Below are positions 1-9,600 of a DNA stretch of 64,000 nucleotides, one piece after another. How positions within the stretch are numbered: position 1 is the stretch's first letter; the number at the start of each line of letters is the position of its first letter. A program made the translations under genes and the position numbers. The notes beneath the pieces are model-generated. The model saw only the letters and a program-made list of their open reading frames with translations, was not told the DNA's origin and did no database searches. Source of the stretch: Leptospira johnsonii. Its GTDB lineage: Bacteria > Spirochaetota > Leptospiria > Leptospirales > Leptospiraceae. Where the stretch lies: the NCBI RefSeq assembly GCF_003112675.1, contig NZ_BFAY01000007.1, forward strand, positions 62,001 through 126,000, in the 5' to 3' direction.

Positions 1-11
1 TTTTTCATATC

Positions 12-1316
12 CTAGGCGGAAGTAGTATAATCCTCTATACTCTTTCTCAAAGTGTGATAGATCCAACGGAATTTTTCCTCGTCTTCTTCGAGAAGAGTGA
101 CCCTGAAACCGTCCCTATCTGTACAGAAAGAAGAAAGTGGAACCACACAGATCCCTGTAGAAGCCAGAAGATAGTACACAAATCTACGATCCGGAGCGCA
201 ATTCCCAAGTAAAGGGCGTATAAATTCTTCTGCCTTTGAATTAGAGATGGGAAGAGTCATCTTATCTCCGAGCACTCCCTTATCGAATGCAACGGTAAGA
301 TAAAAAGCGCCTTTCGGTTCCACAACCGTAACACCTTTCAGTCCTTTAAAGGACTCAGTGGCGAGTTTCGCCTTCTTCTTGAACTTCTCATTTCTCTCTT
401 TCAAATGAGGAAGGAATTGAGGATGGGAATATACTTCCGGAATCGCCATCTGAGGAAGAGTGGTAGAACATACTTCCAACATTTTAGCGTCCAAAAGGGA
501 TTTTGCATAACGTGCAAAAACAGGATCCTTGTCTTTGTTAAAGATCTCCAACCAACCGCATCTTCCTCCTGGCCAAGGAAATTCCTTGGATACGGAACGA
601 AGAGCCATTCCTGGCACCTTATTTCCAATCACTTCCGAAAGATGGATTGTTCCTGTTTCGGAATAATTCACATGAGCGTAGGTCTCGTCGCAGATAAGCA
701 TTACATCGTATTTTTCTGCGATCTTTACGATCTCACGCATTACGTTTTTATCATACACAGCGCCGGTAGGATTATCCGGATTGATAAGAAGTATCCCGGC
801 GATGGAATCGTTGTATTTGACCTTATTCTCGATATCTTCCAGATCGGGCATCCAACCCTGCTCCGGATTTAAATTATAGGTCATATGTTCATAACCGGAG
901 TGAGCCGCTTCCGCAGAAGAAAGTGTAGAATACGCAGGGCTTGGTCCAATGACCCGTGCCTCTCTTCTTAAAAAGCCGAAAATTTTAGCGACCGCGTCAC
1001 CAAGTCCGTTAAAGAATAAAATATCATCTGCGGTAATCTGAGCTCCGCCTCTTTCGTTCACTTTATCTGCTAAAAAATTTCTGGTCTTTTCGAATCCTTG
1101 GGTAGCCGTATAGGCCCAGGATCTATCTTCCAAGATCAGATCCGAAACGATTTTTTTCATCCAAGGAGCGACCTTCTCTCCTTTTTGGATGGGATCCCCG
1201 ATATTCTCGTAAGTGATCGGAACTCCGAGAGCTTCTAACTTTTTAGCGACTCCTACGATCTGACGGATCTCGTAAATGAGAGCATCAGCACCGCTATGAA
1301 CGATATTTCTTCTCAT
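12..1316 (-). CDS. Class I/II PLP-dependent aminotransferase
   Basis: A 434-residue fold-type I aminotransferase, complete, with its stop 12 bases from the window edge. Visible motifs are NPDNPTG at residues 179-185, the DETY cofactor-binding segment at 210-213, and SVSK with the probable Schiff-base lysine at K244. A GFR motif near the C-terminus probably holds the substrate carboxylate arginine. These features fit the aspartate/alanine aminotransferase superfamily, which moves amino groups between amino acids and 2-oxo acids in the cytoplasm. Substrate cannot be read from sequence. It starts at ATG 25 bases after the htrA-like gene and is probably co-transcribed with it. Family is sure, exact reaction is not. 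Confidence 0.9.
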   Translation of the reverse strand: MRRNIVHSGADALIYEIRQIVGVAKKLEALGVPITYENIGDPIQKGEKVAPWMKKIVSDLILEDRSWAYTATQGFEKTRNFLADKVNERGGAQITADDILFFNGLGDAVAKIFGFLRREARVIGPSPAYSTLSSAEAAHSGYEHMTYNLNPEQGWMPDLEDIENKVKYNDSIAGILLINPDNPTGAVYDKNVMREIVKIAEKYDVMLICDETYAHVNYSETGTIHLSEVIGNKVPGMALRSVSKEFPWPGGRCGWLEIFNKDKDPVFARYAKSLLDAKMLEVCSTTLPQMAIPEVYSHPQFLPHLKERNEKFKKKAKLATESFKGLKGVTVVEPKGAFYLTVAFDKGVLGDKMTLPISNSKAEEFIRPLLGNCAPDRRFVYYLLASTGICVVPLSSFCTDRDGFRVTLLEEDEEKFRWIYHTLRKSIEDYTTSA

Positions 1317-1341
1317 GTCTAGCCTTATGATTTTAGAAAAA

Positions 1342-2442
1342 TTATTTCTGTATCAATCGAACGGTCAGTTCTTGCAGGGATTTTTCCCTGTAGATCCTAA
1401 GTTTTAACCTGCCGCCTAATCCTACTATTCCTACCTGTTCCCTCAGATCATTAATATTTTTAACTTGGACTCCGTTTGCTTCCATAATGAAATCATATCG
1501 TTTTAAACCGGAACTTTCCGCAGAAGATCCTGAATCCATATCATATACCAAGACCCCATTCCAATCGGCTGGAATTCCAAGAGCCTTTCTATGATCCGGA
1601 AGTGGGACAGTCGCCATCACACCTAAGGTAGCAGGCCGGATAATCCTTCCTTTATTCTCTTCGATCAGCTGGATTATCTTTTTGGCATAATTCATCGGGA
1701 TGGCAAAACCGATGCCGGTATTTCTACCGGAGTCGCTTCGGATCAACCGATTGATCCCGATGACTTCTCCGTAAATATTGAGAAGAGGTCCTCCGCTGGA
1801 ACCCGGGTTGATCATGCTATCGGTTTGGATATGGGTTTGGCCGGTTTCGTCCAGATCTTCTCTATATTTTGCAGAAACCACGCCTACCGAAAAAGATCTT
1901 TCCAACCCGAAAGGAGAGCCGATCGCAATCGCCCAATCTCCTACTTCAATTTTGTCAGAATCACCGAAAGAAACTGGCTTAAGTCCACTGCCTTCTTTAA
2001 TTTTCAGAAGAGCAATATCCGCTCTTTCGTGGCTTCCCACAAATTTAGCAGGAAAAACACTACCATCGGAAGCGATTACTTCTATACTTTCCGCGTCTGA
2101 GATAACGTGAAAATTTGTGACAACGTATCCTTTTTCATGAATGAGAAACCCGCTCCCGAAAGAGGAAAGTTTTTCGGTGCGGTAATCGAAATATTGGTAC
2201 GGGCTTGTGATCGCTTCTGTTTTTTTGGTACGGACAGAAACCACCGAACCCTTTGCGAAATTATAAACATTTCGAAAAGCATTCTGCAATTCGATCCCGG
2301 CTCTTTGGTCGGAATAACCGAGAGGTTTGCCGCCTCGGAAAAAGGAGGACAAACCTCCTTCTCCCGGAAGAATAAGGACGAATAGGAATAAAACCAAAAG
2401 TCCGATATTGACCCAAACGATTTTAGGAAGACGAATATTCAT
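1342..2442 (-). CDS. HtrA/DegS-type trypsin-like serine protease with one PDZ domain
   Basis: 366 residues. An N-terminal hydrophobic segment (about residues 10-26) looks like an uncleaved anchor. The trypsin-like domain has H112 (in NFHVIS), D142 (in ERADIALL) and S216 (in NPGSSGGP), so the triad is complete. One PDZ domain follows at roughly 265-360. The single PDZ and membrane anchor resemble DegS more than two-PDZ DegP. Expected role is periplasmic protein quality control or regulated cleavage of an envelope protein. Its ATG (2442-2440) overlaps by two bases the ATG of the divergent peptidase gene, so any promoter must lie inside the neighbour. No strong ribosome-binding site is visible. 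Confidence 0.9.
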   Translation of the reverse strand: MNIRLPKIVWVNIGLLVLFLFVLILPGEGGLSSFFRGGKPLGYSDQRAGIELQNAFRNVYNFAKGSVVSVRTKKTEAITSPYQYFDYRTEKLSSFGSGFLIHEKGYVVTNFHVISDAESIEVIASDGSVFPAKFVGSHERADIALLKIKEGSGLKPVSFGDSDKIEVGDWAIAIGSPFGLERSFSVGVVSAKYREDLDETGQTHIQTDSMINPGSSGGPLLNIYGEVIGINRLIRSDSGRNTGIGFAIPMNYAKKIIQLIEENKGRIIRPATLGVMATVPLPDHRKALGIPADWNGVLVYDMDSGSSAESSGLKRYDFIMEANGVQVKNINDLREQVGIVGLGGRLKLRIYREKSLQELTVRLIQK

Positions 2443-3517
2443 GCAATCAGACTCAACCCACCTTCTACCTAATAGAAAGAATCGTCGACTCAGATTCTTT
2501 TCCGGGATACCCGTTTTGTTTTTTCTATTCTTCTCCGGCCAAGGTTGTATTCCTTATCTCTATCATCTTGGAAAAGAACAGGCAAAGATCCTATTACAAA
2601 GAAAAGCAATCTCGGAAGTTTTAGCCGATCCAGAAATACCGGAAACCACCAAAACAAAATTAAAAGAGGTGGAGAAGATCAGAGAATTCGGCATCCAAGA
2701 ATTGGCGCTCTCTCCCGAGGGTGGATTTAAAAGTTTTGTGCAACTGGACCGACCAGCAATCGGTTGGCATGTAAGCGCCTGCCATCCATTACGATTCGAA
2801 TCCTATACCTGGTGGTTCCCGATCGCAGGCAGAGTTCCATACAAAGGATATTTTTCATTACAAAAAGCGAAAGAAGAAGAACAATCTTTGAAAGACCAAG
2901 GCTTCGATACAAGAATACGGGTCACTGCAGGATATTCGACATTGGGATGGTTCGAAGATCCATTATTTTCTTCTCAACTTTACGAAGATCCAGGCGATTT
3001 AGCCTCCATAGTCATTCATGAAATGGCACATGCCACGGTGTATTTTCCGGGAGACTCTTTATTTAACGAAAGTTATGCGAGCTTTGTAGAAGACGAAGGC
3101 TCGGACGAATATGTCCTGAAGATAGGCGGCCCAAAGCTTCTAACAGATAGAAAAAGATCGGAAGAGGAAAACAAACTTTATAAAAACATAATTCTAGAGA
3201 CCGCAAATCTACTCAAAACCGCATACTCAGAAGGAGGCACAGAAGATCTATTACTAAAGAAAAAAACGGAGATCATTGGAGACTTCCGAAAGAAACTTCT
3301 TCAAACAAAATGGACCAAGATCAATTCCAAAAAACTTTCGGAAAGAGATTGGAATAATGAAGACTTTATCGGGATGCTTCGATACAACTCAGGGGCCCAG
3401 TATTTTAGGAAAAGATTTTTAGAAGTTGGAAAGGATTTTTCCAAATTTCATGAAGAGATGAGGAAGTTACAGGAGAAAACGGCGGAAGAGAGAAAGCTGC
3501 TGTTAGAGGAAAAGTGA
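2441..3517 (+). CDS. Predicted zinc aminopeptidase lipoprotein (COG4324-like)
   Basis: 358 residues from the ATG at 2441, which has AGGAAG about 10 bases upstream. The frame stays open further upstream but only inside the opposite gene. A hydrophobic signal sequence ends at Cys36 (FSGQGC), suggesting a lipoprotein. The zinc motif HEMAH is at residues 193-197, with an acidic residue in the following NESYASF segment (E210) as probable third ligand. This arrangement and the conserved ACHPLRFESYTWWFPIAGRVPY-type region (split here as ACHPLRF and WWFPIAGRVPY) match the predicted aminopeptidase family COG4324. Substrate is unknown; likely periplasmic or outer-membrane associated. Confidence 0.75.
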   Translation: MQSDSTHLLPNRKNRRLRFFSGIPVLFFLFFSGQGCIPYLYHLGKEQAKILLQRKAISEVLADPEIPETTKTKLKEVEKIREFGIQELALSPEGGFKSFVQLDRPAIGWHVSACHPLRFESYTWWFPIAGRVPYKGYFSLQKAKEEEQSLKDQGFDTRIRVTAGYSTLGWFEDPLFSSQLYEDPGDLASIVIHEMAHATVYFPGDSLFNESYASFVEDEGSDEYVLKIGGPKLLTDRKRSEEENKLYKNIILETANLLKTAYSEGGTEDLLLKKKTEIIGDFRKKLLQTKWTKINSKKLSERDWNNEDFIGMLRYNSGAQYFRKRFLEVGKDFSKFHEEMRKLQEKTAEERKLLLEEK

Positions 3518-3534
3518 TTTTCTGAAAGAACTAA

Positions 3535-3680
3535 TGTTGGAATTCCAACAAAATTAAGCTGCAAAATTTAGTTGTAAATATTCGAATTTTGTGATAGGCG
3601 TGTAAGCGCTCTCCCACGAGCCACTCCCCCCACCCGAACCTGGGCGGGGGCGATCTCAATCCCCTGTTGGAGTTCCTACA
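3535..3680 (+). repeat. Composite palindrome-bounded intergenic element, copy A
   Basis: A 146-base element fills the gap between two convergent genes. It begins with the perfect palindrome TGTTGGAATTCCAACA (3535-3550) and ends with TGTTGGAGTTCCTACA (3665-3680). Its core (3591-3656) holds a C/G-rich hairpin: CCCCCCACCC, a 6-base loop, then GGGCGGGGG. Copy B at 20494-20641 is the same element in inverse orientation; the 66-68 base cores are almost identical except for the hairpin loop, and spacings to the end palindromes are the same (40 and 8 bases). It contains no ORF. It may act as a bidirectional terminator or a non-autonomous mobile element. Confidence 0.85.
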
Positions 3681-3687
3681 ATACAAT

Positions 3688-6600
3688 CTAATCCTTCGAA
3701 ATAAAAGAAGTTGTAAACAATCGATAACCGTTCCAGTATTTATCCACAGGATACACTTCTCTCATCGTCTCCATAGTTTTTAGAAAACGATTTCGAAGAG
3801 AAGTTTTAGAGTCCTCTTTTCTAGAAGAGATCTCTCTTAAAAATCTTGAATTATGAGTATCTGTCTGAAATCCAAGATTCACAATCCCCGGCCCTTTCCA
3901 GAATTTTCCCAAATAATATAATGAATCTTTTAAGCTCAAAGAAGCGTTTCCAAAACCTTCCAAGAAAGAAGAAGCTAACATCCAAACACCTTGCAATGTG
4001 CCGGTCTCCACTTCAGAAACGGATCGATTCCCGAACAAGATACCTTTCTCTCTATCTTCTACCAAAGGGACCCGAACCACATGAAAAGGGGTGATCCCAG
4101 GATTTCCCTTAGGAGAAAGTTCCAAGTTCTCCAGCTGCAGTAACTGAGAATACCAATCCGATAAATTCGGATCATCCTTAGTAATGATCCCGAATCCATC
4201 CCAAAATTCTTCCTTCTCCTTGTGGACCGGATTTTTAAGCAATGTCTCCGGATCTGCAACATAATAGATCTCTTCTTCCGACTTAGGCAAAATAGGAGCT
4301 AAAAAATGATAAGAAGAAAGATACAGATACGTGGTCTTATTTTTAGAAGGACGAATATTCTGACGGATCTCTGTTTCCAGAGCCTCTCTCAATAAAACTT
4401 CCGCTCCTCCCTTATCCGCCTCTTCGTTGTATTTATAAATAGAAGCTCTTACCTTTCGGTTGTCCTTGAATGCAAGATCTCCCTTGGACTTACCCTTAGT
4501 AAATTTGATATAAAAAGTTTTTAGTCCAAGATCCATCAATGCCAAAAACTCTTGATTTTCGGGAATCTTTTCCTCTAAAGCAAAGGAAACTTTATTAAAA
4601 TTAGGAAGATCAAAATAAGAAACAGAACGCCCAAATAAAGCGGAACGAACTGCGGAAATTTTATCTTTGATCAATCCTAAATCGAAGAATGTTTCAGAAT
4701 CATTCTGCTGAAAAGAAAGAGTCTGTAAATATGTTATAAAATCGTTAAGTTCTCTTCTTTCTGCCGGGCTAAATTTTTTCTTTTTTCTATGCTTAACAAA
4801 ACGATTTGCCAAATCCACAAACTCGGAGGACTTTTTAGTGGAAGCATTTTCGTATTCTGAAAGATATTCAGAAAAACCCGATTCGGATATTTTATTCGGC
4901 TTTTTGCCTTCCAAATAGTAGATTTTAGAATGGATAAATTCTATTTCCGAAGAATGGAACTCATCCGAAATTCCCTTCGATTTTGAGATCCAGTATTTAG
5001 CCTTATCATAATCTCCTCGGGAAAGATAAGCTTTCGCAAACTCCAACATGATCCTTGCTTGTCTCGGAAAATTTTTCTTTAATCCTTCCAGATCCACGAA
5101 AGAGTTCAAAAATTCTTCCATTTCCTTTCCAGTTTCTTCAGGAAGAGAATAACGTAGCAAATCCAACACGGAAGATCTAGACTCTGCATCCAATGTTTGG
5201 AATAAGGCCTTAGAAGAACTGTGTATCTCGGAATATAGAGAAAGAGGAGAGATCCGATGTCCCAGCTTTTTACGATTTTCTAAAAATGCTAAATGCCTCG
5301 GATAATTCCTCTCTTGAGGATCTAATTCAATTTGATTTACACTTTCGGCCCAATCTTCATCTTCTTCCAAAAGTGCTTTTTCCTTTCGGATCCGCGCCTC
5401 CATCTTTTTCCAAGTCTCCAGGTCCGATCCGGAAGAGATAAATTGTTTTGCAAGTCCTAGTTGAGAAGAAGCTAGATCAGGATAATAAGCTTCCAGAGCT
5501 AAATTAGAAAGTTTTAATCTAAATAAGAACGGATCATATCTTTCCGCAGACATGTTTGAGCTGAGAGAAGCGCCCGGAAATTTTCCTTCTTTTAAAGCAA
5601 ATATTCCGTTTAGAATTCCACTCTTAGGATCCGGCAAGGGAATTTCACCACAATCCTTATACTCTGTTTCCAGCAATCTGGACAAACATAAGTTGAGCCC
5701 CAATTCCTTCTGAGAGTTCAGATCTCGATCCTCATAACGTAACGCAAAAATTTTATCCAAAGAAAGATCAGGCTTTAATCTTTGGTATGCTCTTAAAAGA
5801 TCCGATTCGATTTTAAAAGCCAAATTAGAATTCGGTTCTGCATAAGAACGGGCCTTATGTAGATCGGAAAACACTTCCGAAGAGTCAAAAAGTCTTTCAT
5901 CCTTTCTGGATTTGGCAAAAAGTCTTTCCGCTTCTTGGTTTCTATTTCCGGCTCTTTCTATAAGTTTTCCGAACCGAATTGCAGATTTTGATCCTTTGCC
6001 TGCAAAAATTTCCTCCAAAGATTCTTTTACGCAAGATTCCCCTGGGCATAGATACATTAGATTTACTCCGGAACCGGAAAGTCCAGTGTAAGCTTTTAAG
6101 ATCTGATTCCAACTTGGCTTTTCAGAATACGTTAATATAACAGCTCCCAATCTATGATCTCTGGAAAAAATTTCTCTAAGCCCTAATGCGTCCTTCTTTC
6201 TTTCCCCAAAGGCGGAGTCTCCTTTGATCTCCGGAAAAGAGCTCACAAGAATATCAGTATCTTCTAATATATCCGTCCAGGAATCGGAATCCACTTTTCT
6301 ATAATTCCATCCTGAAATCGGAAAAAATGAAGAGATCACCTTTGGAGTTCTATCTTCTCCGTATGAAAGAGAAGAAGATAGTTTAAAACTGATCCCGGAA
6401 ACCTGAGAATGTAATATCTCACCTATAGAAGTATTACCAGGATCTAAAGTAAGATTTCGGCCGGAATTTTCAAAATTGGATTTGATCCAGTTTTCTGCCT
6501 TGGACTCGTTTTCGAAATTCAAGAATTTTAAAGAAGAGGAATTTTTGATCCGAGCAAATACGGCACCCCTGGATTCTAATAAACGAATTTCAGTCTCATT

Positions 6601-9600
6601 CTGTCTTAAAACATCTTCGGTAACTACACCAAAAGGATCCAAAAAACTCGCCTTTTTAGGGAGTTTAGATCTTAAAACTTCCAAAGATTTAGAGACTTGA
6701 GAAGCAGCCTGGGCAAGTGCAAGTTCTTCTTTTTTAATATCCCCTCTGGTTTCCAAAGCGGTCTGGTATTTAAAATAAGTGTTTCTGTAGTTTTTCCAAT
6801 CGGACTCGAATTTTACGTATTCTGCCCTGGCTTCTACAAATTCCCAATTTCCTTTTTGAAAATTACGAAAATTTAATAATCTTTGGAGTCTAGTCCATTC
6901 ATTAAATGCAGTATTTGTATTTCCGGAATCCAACTCTGCTCTGATCTTAGTTTCGTATAAATCTCTTAGCAGAAAACTTTTATTATCTGAAATAAGATGG
7001 AATTGTTTTTTAAGAAGTTCTTCTGCCTTGGTTAATTTTGCCTTTGCTTTATCCGGCTTTTTAGAGATTAGATCTAACCTCGCTTGTAAGACCCAAGTTT
7101 GGATCAATTCCGCGCCGAAATAGAATACGTTAGCCATTTCCTCAGCAGCTTTTAAACATTCTTCCGCTTTTTCCAGATCCCCTAGTCTATAAAAGACGCT
7201 GGCCCTGCTTAAAAAGTGAAATACCCTTTCTTTCCTTGGAAAAGGATCCTTAGAAAGTCCTACGATCTCTTTGGGCAACCCGGAAGGAGTTTCGAGTAAG
7301 GAAGACGCGATCCCTAATTTTTCGAAGCCCTCTAACCATTCCCCTTTTTTAAAATTTTCATCTCCGGAATAATAAAGTACTGTGGCTTTCAATATATCAA
7401 AATCATAATATTGTTTATAAAAAGACTCGGAGCATACGGAATTTCCTTCCAATAGATCTTCCGACCAGGAAGAAAGGCAGTTTTCCATAGATTCTCTTTT
7501 GAACCTGTCCAGTTCTTCCAAGGCCTTATTTAATTCTTCCGAATATCCGCCTTTTTCCTTTTTATCGGAAGCTTCTATAGAGGCGAATAATGAATATAAG
7601 TATCTCTTAAAACTCCCCGTAGATCTTCCGGAAAGATTTGCAGAGTCTTTTAGAAATTCGTTTTCTTCTAAAAATGCTAATTTAGCTTTTTCGAATTCGT
7701 TTCTTTTATACTGAAAAAATCCCAGATCCGCATAAGATTGAGACTGGACCAATTGCCCGGCTAAGGTTTTGCTCAAGCCCTTTTTACTTACATATTCCAA
7801 TCGTTTGTCTGTTTCTTCCGCGGCTAAGCGATAGTTTTGCTCTAATACAAGATTATTCACTCTTATACCGGAAGATAATAACGGCTGGAATACTGGAGGA
7901 ATTGCCTCCGGGAATCTACCAGAGCCGGAAATACGAACAGAATCAGGAAGAACAGTTTCAAAAACGAAATCCCACATGGAATCCCAGACAGATTCCCAGA
8001 ACTTTGGGCTTACCTTTTTAGGTAACCAAAGGGTTTTGCGTGAATAAGCTTCCTTCTCCGCTTCCTTTAAATTTTCTTCCGATTTGGAAATATAGCCTAG
8101 CTTTTGATAAGAAATTGCCAATGCGTTTCTGATATTGATCGGGTCCACCAACCTAGATGGTTCGTTCAATTCAAGCGCCTCCGTCAGATAAGGAAGAGCC
8201 AGCGCATATTCTCCCAATTCCATATGAGATAGGCCTGTCAAAGTCCTAAGTAACGTTAATTTTTCTCTATAACTTTGAAGGCTTTTGGAGTAATCCGTTC
8301 CGGAATATAATTGAAGAAATTCGTTTTTAGAATAAATGTCCGATGCGGTTTTTAATTTTCGGACTGCGTCACCATACTTGGACATATACATGGAGGCGCG
8401 TGCAGAATTGAATAAAAAAACCGCCTTCTGCCTATAGTCCTCGAATTGCGCTTTTGATATTATATAATTTGAATAGGATTCTACTAAAGAGTATTGTTCA
8501 TCCGCCTTAGGATAATTTTTCAGTAAGAAATAATTATTACCTAAATTCAACCTAAGATCAGAGAGAGCTTTTTTGTTTTGGAAATTTTCTCCGAGCAGTT
8601 CCAAGATCTGGCTGTATAGCTCTATATTCTCTTCAAAGTTTTTCTCAGGGAAATATTTGGAATATTCATCCTTATATTTATCCTCGTCGGTCGGTTCCTT
8701 ATCGCTTGGTTTTCTGGACTTCATGATGTCCACATATTGGTATAACCAACCTAAAAGTTGGTATGCATCATGATAAGTAGGTTCCGCAAATATGATCCAT
8801 CTGAGTTCGTATTCAGCCTGCTTATAATCCCTTAGAGCAGCTTCCTTTTTGACACGATCCATTGTCCCGGAATTATAGTAATAAGTTTCTCGGATCACGG
8901 AACGATTGATAAGGTAGTATGCGTATCCGTACAATGTGGCAAGATCCAAGAAGGTTCGGGCCCTAGGTAGAATCTTTTCCTTTTCGAAATATTGGTCTAT
9001 ATATACGAGTCCTTCTTTTTTATCCAGTGGATCGAATTCGAGAGGATTCAAATTTCCTAAAATACCTGAGGCATTCTTTTCGCTTATGGATCTGGCCAAT
9101 TTGAAAGAAGTGTCCACCATCAGTTTTTGATAATAGATCGCGTAATCCTTATAAACAGTGTCCTGAAAGAGACTTTTACTCTTTGCCAAGAACATATTCT
9201 CCGTATTGTAAAAATAGTGGAGAGAAGCCTGAAAAAAGTCGGATCTGTTCTCATAGTTCCGAGCGAGGTTCTCAAAATAAATAAAGAACCTTTCCATTTC
9301 CTTATCAGAGATCTCTACACCGGAATCATGGTCGTAATTTTCCAGAAATGTGCGAAGAGATTCCAGAGAATAGCGCACACTCCCAAGTCCTTTAAAATTA
9401 GAAGATCTTAATAGATGGATTTTCAGAAAGAGCGGATCTTTAGGAGCGATTTCTTTTAATAAAGGCTCCAACAGAGAATTACTATCTGCAAATGCACCCT
9501 GTCCGGAAAGTCCAGCCGCTTTAGTATATATTAAGAATCTATACAATACGGGAGAACGTTCTTTGATCTTATTAGAAGATTCTATTTTTTCGGAGAGAGA

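Noticed and set aside
405..872. 155-codon plus-strand frame opposite the aminotransferase
   Set aside because: Antisense to a complete aminotransferase with intact motifs; no family features.
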